Shown here piece after piece: positions 60,200 through 64,000 of a stretch of DNA of 64,000 nucleotides (positions are counted from its first letter, which is position 1; every line of letters starts with the position of its first letter). A model generated the notes under the pieces. It did no database searches, had not been told where the DNA came from, and saw only the letters and a list, made by a program, of their open reading frames with translations. Source of the DNA: Psychromonas sp. B3M02 (lineage in GTDB: Bacteria; Pseudomonadota; Gammaproteobacteria; Enterobacterales; Psychromonadaceae); contig NZ_QOCB01000080.1 in NCBI RefSeq assembly GCF_003318165.1, forward strand, positions 1-64,000, written 5' to 3'. The position numbers and the translations under genes were made by a program.

Positions 60200-62284
60200 A
60201 TGTCAACATCGCAACAACACTACTTCGATAGAGAATTGAGTTGGTTATCCTTTAATCAACGTGTATTACAAGAAGCTCAAGATAAAACCGTTCCTCTTAT
60301 TGAACGCCTGCGTTTTCTAGGTATCTATTCAAGTAATATTGATGAGTTCTATCAAGTGCGTGTAGCCAGTGTTAGACGTGTTGCTTTTTTAAGCCAGTTT
60401 CAGAAAAAAGATAAAGCCAAACAGCTGTTTGTTGAAATTCAGGAAAAGGTGCAACAGTTACAAAATGAGTTTGATCAGACTTATCAAGAATTATTACTGC
60501 AACTAAGCGATCACGATATTGACCTAATTAATGAAAAGCAACTCAATGAATATCAACAAAAATGGCTAACAGAATATTTTCATAATGAATTAAGTAGCCA
60601 TGTCTTTCCCTTGATGATTACTGATAAAATTAATCTAACTGAACAGATTAAAAATGATTGTACTTATCTTATGATCGAGATGCGTACTGCTGAAGAAGAC
60701 CTAAAAGACCATTACGCCTTAGTAGAAGTGCCGAGTGATGTTCCACGTTTTGTAGAGCTGCCTGTTGATCAAAACAGCAAGCAAAAAAACATTATCTTAA
60801 TTGATAATATTATTCGTCATTCTTTACAGTCAGTATTTAGTGTTTTTTATGATTTTAGCCATATTCGTGCTTTTTCAATTAAATTAACTCGTGATGCTGA
60901 ATTTGAAGTGCACGGTGAGATAAACCAAAGCTTATTAGAAAGTATGTCTAGTGGACTTCGTTCACGTTTAAACGCAGAGCCCGTGCGTTTGCTTTATGAT
61001 AGAAAAATGCCTGAAGCCATGGTTGAAGTGTTAAAAAAAGGCTTGAAAATAAAATCCAATAAACGCTTAAATGAAAGTGGTCGTTATTTAAGTTTTAAAG
61101 ACTTTATCCAATTTCCATCTATTGGTTCTAAAGAATTACGTTATAAAAAATTACCTGCTTTACCGCATACCGTTTTAGATAATTACCGCAATATTACACA
61201 GGCAATCAAAGAGCAAGATATTTTACTGTATTACCCTTACCATAAATTTAGTTACTTCACTGAATGGCTAAGACAGTCTGCTTTTGATCCACAGGTGGTG
61301 AGTATTGAAATATGTTTATACCGAGTAGCCAAACGTTCAGCTGTGATTGAAGCACTTATTGAAGCGGTGAAAAATGGTAAGCATGTCCACGTTAATATTG
61401 AGCTACAAGCGCGCTTTGATGAAGAAGCGAATATTGAATGGGCAGAAGAGTTATCCAACGCAGGTGTGCATGTAACCTATGGCGTGAGTAACTTAAAAGT
61501 ACATGCCAAGTTATGTGTAGTAACCCGTGAAGAGGAAGGGAAAGTTGTTCGTTATTCGCATGTGGGTAGCGGCAACTTTAACGAAAGTAACGCTAAAATC
61601 TACACTGATTTTAGTTTGTTTACTGCCGATGTAGATATTTGTAAAGAGTCGGCGCAGGTGTTCGAGTTTATTAAATCACCGTACCTACAATTTAAGTTTA
61701 AGCACCTGATTGTGTCGCCTACACATACCCGAGATCGCGTAATTGCCTTAATCGATAAAGAGATTAAATTCGCTAAGCAAGGTTACCCAAGTGAAATCAT
61801 CCTGAAACTCAATAATTTAGTGGATGATATCTTTATTGAACAATTGTATCGCGCCAGTAAAGCAGGGGTGAAAGTGACGTTAATTGTGCGTGGTATCTGT
61901 GCATTGGTGCCAGGTATTCCCGGACAAAGTGACAATATTACTGCGGTGAGTATTGTAGATAGGTACTTAGAGCATGCACGCGTTTCTATTTTTTCCAATG
62001 GAGGAGATCAGCGAGTTTATATCTCCTCGGCGGATTGGATGACCCGTAATATTGAAAGACGCATCGAAGTGGGTTGTCCGATTTATTGCCCTAAAGTACA
62101 AAAAACCATTGTCGATATTATTAACATTCAGTTAGCTGATAACTGCAAAGCAAGAATATTAAATTCAGATCAATCCAATGAATATTTAAAACCGAAGAAG
62201 GGCGATGACTCATTACGCTCGCAAATGGTGATTTATGATTATCTTCAAAAGATTAATAAAGAAGAAGTTAAAGCACTAAAATAA
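60200..62284 (+). CDS. ppk: Polyphosphate kinase 1
   Basis: About 694 residues from ATG 60200 (TGGA about 12 bases upstream); ATG 60188 also opens the frame but has no ribosome site. N-terminal domain FDRELSWLSFNQRVL, LGIYSSNIDEFYQVRVASV. The two phospholipase D-like catalytic domains include VHAKLCVV with the autophosphorylated His and SHVGSGNFNESNAKIYTDF. It makes polyphosphate from ATP. It is followed by ppx after 15 bases, the usual operon. Confidence 0.96.
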   Translation: MSTSQQHYFDRELSWLSFNQRVLQEAQDKTVPLIERLRFLGIYSSNIDEFYQVRVASVRRVAFLSQFQKKDKAKQLFVEIQEKVQQLQNEFDQTYQELLLQLSDHDIDLINEKQLNEYQQKWLTEYFHNELSSHVFPLMITDKINLTEQIKNDCTYLMIEMRTAEEDLKDHYALVEVPSDVPRFVELPVDQNSKQKNIILIDNIIRHSLQSVFSVFYDFSHIRAFSIKLTRDAEFEVHGEINQSLLESMSSGLRSRLNAEPVRLLYDRKMPEAMVEVLKKGLKIKSNKRLNESGRYLSFKDFIQFPSIGSKELRYKKLPALPHTVLDNYRNITQAIKEQDILLYYPYHKFSYFTEWLRQSAFDPQVVSIEICLYRVAKRSAVIEALIEAVKNGKHVHVNIELQARFDEEANIEWAEELSNAGVHVTYGVSNLKVHAKLCVVTREEEGKVVRYSHVGSGNFNESNAKIYTDFSLFTADVDICKESAQVFEFIKSPYLQFKFKHLIVSPTHTRDRVIALIDKEIKFAKQGYPSEIILKLNNLVDDIFIEQLYRASKAGVKVTLIVRGICALVPGIPGQSDNITAVSIVDRYLEHARVSIFSNGGDQRVYISSADWMTRNIERRIEVGCPIYCPKVQKTIVDIINIQLADNCKARILNSDQSNEYLKPKKGDDSLRSQMVIYDYLQKINKEEVKALK

Positions 62285-62299
62285 TAATAAGGAATAGAT

Positions 62300-63793
62300 A
62301 TGAACGAGGACTGTCATTTAGTCGCTATTGATTTAGGTTCAAATAGTTTTCATTTGATTGTAGCAAGAGAGCTAACAGGCTGCATTCAAACCGTCTTCAC
62401 TAATAAGAAAAGTGTTCGTTTAGCCAGTGGCTTAGATGAAAATAAAGTCTTATCGGAAGAAGCGATTCAGCGAGGCTTAGATTGCCTTGCTGAGTTTAAC
62501 CAACAGCTGTCAGGGTTGACTTGTCGTGCAGTACGTATTGTGGCTACTTACAGCCTTCGCGTTGCTAACAACAGTGATGAGTTTATTGAACGCGCTAAAG
62601 CCATTTTCCCTCATCCTATTGAAGTGATCAGCGGTGAGCAAGAAGCCAAACTAATTTATCAAGGTGTCGCTCATACTTACCCATTGAAAGGTACTACCTT
62701 TGTGATGGATATTGGTGGTGGCAGCACTGAATTCGTTATTGGTAAGCGTTTTAAAATAAAATTTGCACAAAGCTTAGAGATGGGATCTCGCTCGTTTGCC
62801 CAACGTTACTTTGATAAAGGTGAAGTCACTCGTAAAGCCATGCGCCAGGCGCAATTTGAAGCAAGACAAACTTTAGCGCCTATTGTAGAAGAATGTCTAC
62901 AGTTAGGCTGGAAAGGTGTGTTAGGCACTTCTGGTTCTTACAAGTCTATTAAACAATGTATATTAGAGTTATATGGTGATAGTCATATTACGGAAAAGCG
63001 CGTACGTCGCTTAATTGCTCAATTTGTTGGGGCTAAAACCTTCGATAAACTAGGACTAGAAAGTATTGAAGAGAGCCGTTTTGAACTCACTGCAGCGGCA
63101 TTAGCTATTGTCAGTAGTTTTATGGATGAGTTTGCCATAAAGAGCATTAATGTCTGTACCTCAGCGTTACGTGAGGGGGTGTTATACGGACTAAGCAGTA
63201 CTGAAGAAGATATGGCGCCACGTGATCGTACCGTGAATAACCTATTACATCTTCATCGTATTGACCAAGTTTTCAGTAAGCGAGTGCTATTACAGTTACA
63301 ACTGTTTAATCAGCAACTCGCTGAGCAAGGTAAAGCACTGGACGAGATGCACTTTATGTTCTTACGTTATGCGGCTTTACTCCATGAAATTGGCATTAAT
63401 ATCCACTCTAAAAAGCGTCAACATCACGGTGCTTATATTTTACATCATTCAGACATGCCTGGTTTTAGTGAACAGGGACAGGAAATAATCGCGACTATGG
63501 TGGGTGATCATCGCGGCAAAATTAAACAAGCTGTTGTATCAGATATGATCACTGAAAGTGAATATTATCAATTAGTGCAACTGTTGAGGGTCGCTATTAT
63601 CCTAACGCTAGGTCGCCGAGACTTTCCACTACAATTAGCAAAAATTAAGTTAGATGGTGATAAATTACAGCTTGATGTACCAGCGGTATTATTTAAAGAA
63701 AATGACCTATTCGCTATGTTACAAAAAGAGGTTGCTCAACAACACAAAGCTGGATTAACACTCAAGGTGATTGCAGAAGCCATTGAGTTGTAA
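62300..63793 (+). CDS. ppx: Exopolyphosphatase (Ppx/GppA)
   Basis: A 497-residue enzyme. The ASKHA ATPase-type motifs are seen as VAIDLGSNSFHLIVARE at the N-terminus and FVMDIGGGSTEFVIG near residue 134, and GEQEAKLIYQGV marks the Ppx/GppA family. The C-terminal HD-like domain (from about 320) includes LLHEIGINIHSKKRQHH. It removes terminal phosphate from polyphosphate and may also act on pppGpp. AAGGAATAG precedes the ATG. Together with ppk it sets polyphosphate level. Confidence 0.95.
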   Translation: MNEDCHLVAIDLGSNSFHLIVARELTGCIQTVFTNKKSVRLASGLDENKVLSEEAIQRGLDCLAEFNQQLSGLTCRAVRIVATYSLRVANNSDEFIERAKAIFPHPIEVISGEQEAKLIYQGVAHTYPLKGTTFVMDIGGGSTEFVIGKRFKIKFAQSLEMGSRSFAQRYFDKGEVTRKAMRQAQFEARQTLAPIVEECLQLGWKGVLGTSGSYKSIKQCILELYGDSHITEKRVRRLIAQFVGAKTFDKLGLESIEESRFELTAAALAIVSSFMDEFAIKSINVCTSALREGVLYGLSSTEEDMAPRDRTVNNLLHLHRIDQVFSKRVLLQLQLFNQQLAEQGKALDEMHFMFLRYAALLHEIGINIHSKKRQHHGAYILHHSDMPGFSEQGQEIIATMVGDHRGKIKQAVVSDMITESEYYQLVQLLRVAIILTLGRRDFPLQLAKIKLDGDKLQLDVPAVLFKENDLFAMLQKEVAQQHKAGLTLKVIAEAIEL

Positions 63794-63826
63794 AAATGCC
63801 ACGAAGTCAGTGACCATAGTAATGGT

Positions 63827-63988
63827 ATTAAATAAGTAATCTCAATTTTGCTCAGAAAAAATGATTTAGTTCAAAACGTCAGTTACGCCTTTCGACGATT
63901 AACTTCGTTAATAGTCTATCGGAGCATTAACCAAAAGAGGTTAATGCTTAGATAGTTGTTCTATTGGCGGAAATGACAACGAAGGCGT
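63827..63988. repeat. Cloverleaf-like repeat element at the right edge
   Basis: After a variant ATTAAATAAGTAA motif, 63885-63988 can fold into a closing stem (ACGCCTTTCG with CGAAGGCGT, one bulge) and three arms: ATTAAC/GTTAAT (63898-63912), AGCATTAACC/GGTTAATGCT inside CTATC/GATAG (63916-63955) and GTTGT/ACAAC (63955-63980). No coding frame fits. It may be a dispersed palindromic repeat or a structured RNA; its right end may lie beyond the window. Confidence 0.5.
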
Positions 63989-64000
63989 CAGTTATTTTAA

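Noticed and set aside
1-64000. tRNA, rRNA, insertion sequence or prophage genes
   Set aside because: None could be recognised on either strand by inspection; no transposase or integrase-like protein is encoded.

Overview
This window comes from a low-GC (roughly 40%), AT-biased gammaproteobacterium. The gene content fits a marine member of the Alteromonadales, most like Psychromonas and its relatives: smrB | prmB-aroC, ppk1-ppx, a fagA-like gene before fumC, a moxR-bat operon, an Aap amino acid ABC transporter, and small-subunit partners typical of that group. The genus is inferred from protein flavour and gene order only. I see no rRNA, tRNA, CRISPR array, insertion sequence or prophage.

Layout. 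0-4.2 kb: cinA, a rhodanese-like exported protein without the catalytic Cys, several small membrane proteins (DUF2798 duplication, SMR exporter, NrtS) and a GNAT acetyltransferase. 4.2-8.5 kb: aapJQMP (minus strand), read from what look like two tandemly duplicated sigma-54 promoters. 8.6-15.9 kb: a six-gene moxR-DUF58-DUF4381-batA-batBC-batD operon whose batBC gene carries a long Gln/Ser repeat. 16.2-20.4 kb: sixA, an aldehyde dehydrogenase, and a TetR gene divergent from a VOC/flavin-binding protein pair with a clear operator. 20.6-23.3 kb: an arsenate detoxification operon arsR-GAPDH-arsJ. 23.5-25.9 kb: an accessory pocket with foreign codon use, holding an HNH-ATPase fusion and a STAS/GHKL ATPase separated by an attC-like palindrome. 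25.9-31.7 kb: stress and detoxification genes (MerR + double CMD protein, hydrolase, glutaredoxin-like, LysR/GST pair, nitroreductase). 31.7-32.5 kb: an intergenic region containing the scar of a deleted LysR-PACE efflux locus. 32.5-41.2 kb: SLC13-type transporter with a degenerate receiver protein, DUF808, smrB, prmB, aroC, PPK2, an alkyltransferase-like protein and a diguanylate cyclase.

41.5-58.0 kb is the most notable stretch. It encodes two glutamate synthases. One is the ordinary gltBD pair, with a sigma-54-type promoter. The other is a divergent 1819-residue GltB-like protein with an insertion and a long C-terminal extension, followed 16 nt later by a CysJ-type diflavin (FMN/FAD/NADPH) reductase rather than by gltD. 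No sulfite reductase hemoprotein gene is nearby. Between the two lies a Fur-box-preceded fagA-like gene and fumC, the iron-independent fumarase. Fur-like sequences also precede both glutamate synthase genes. I infer that GltB2 plus the diflavin reductase may be an NADPH-glutamate synthase that avoids the [4Fe-4S] clusters of GltD, i.e. an iron-sparing isozyme set beside another iron-sparing enzyme. The window closes with an NhaC-type antiporter and ppk1-ppx, and then a cloverleaf-like repeat at the right edge.
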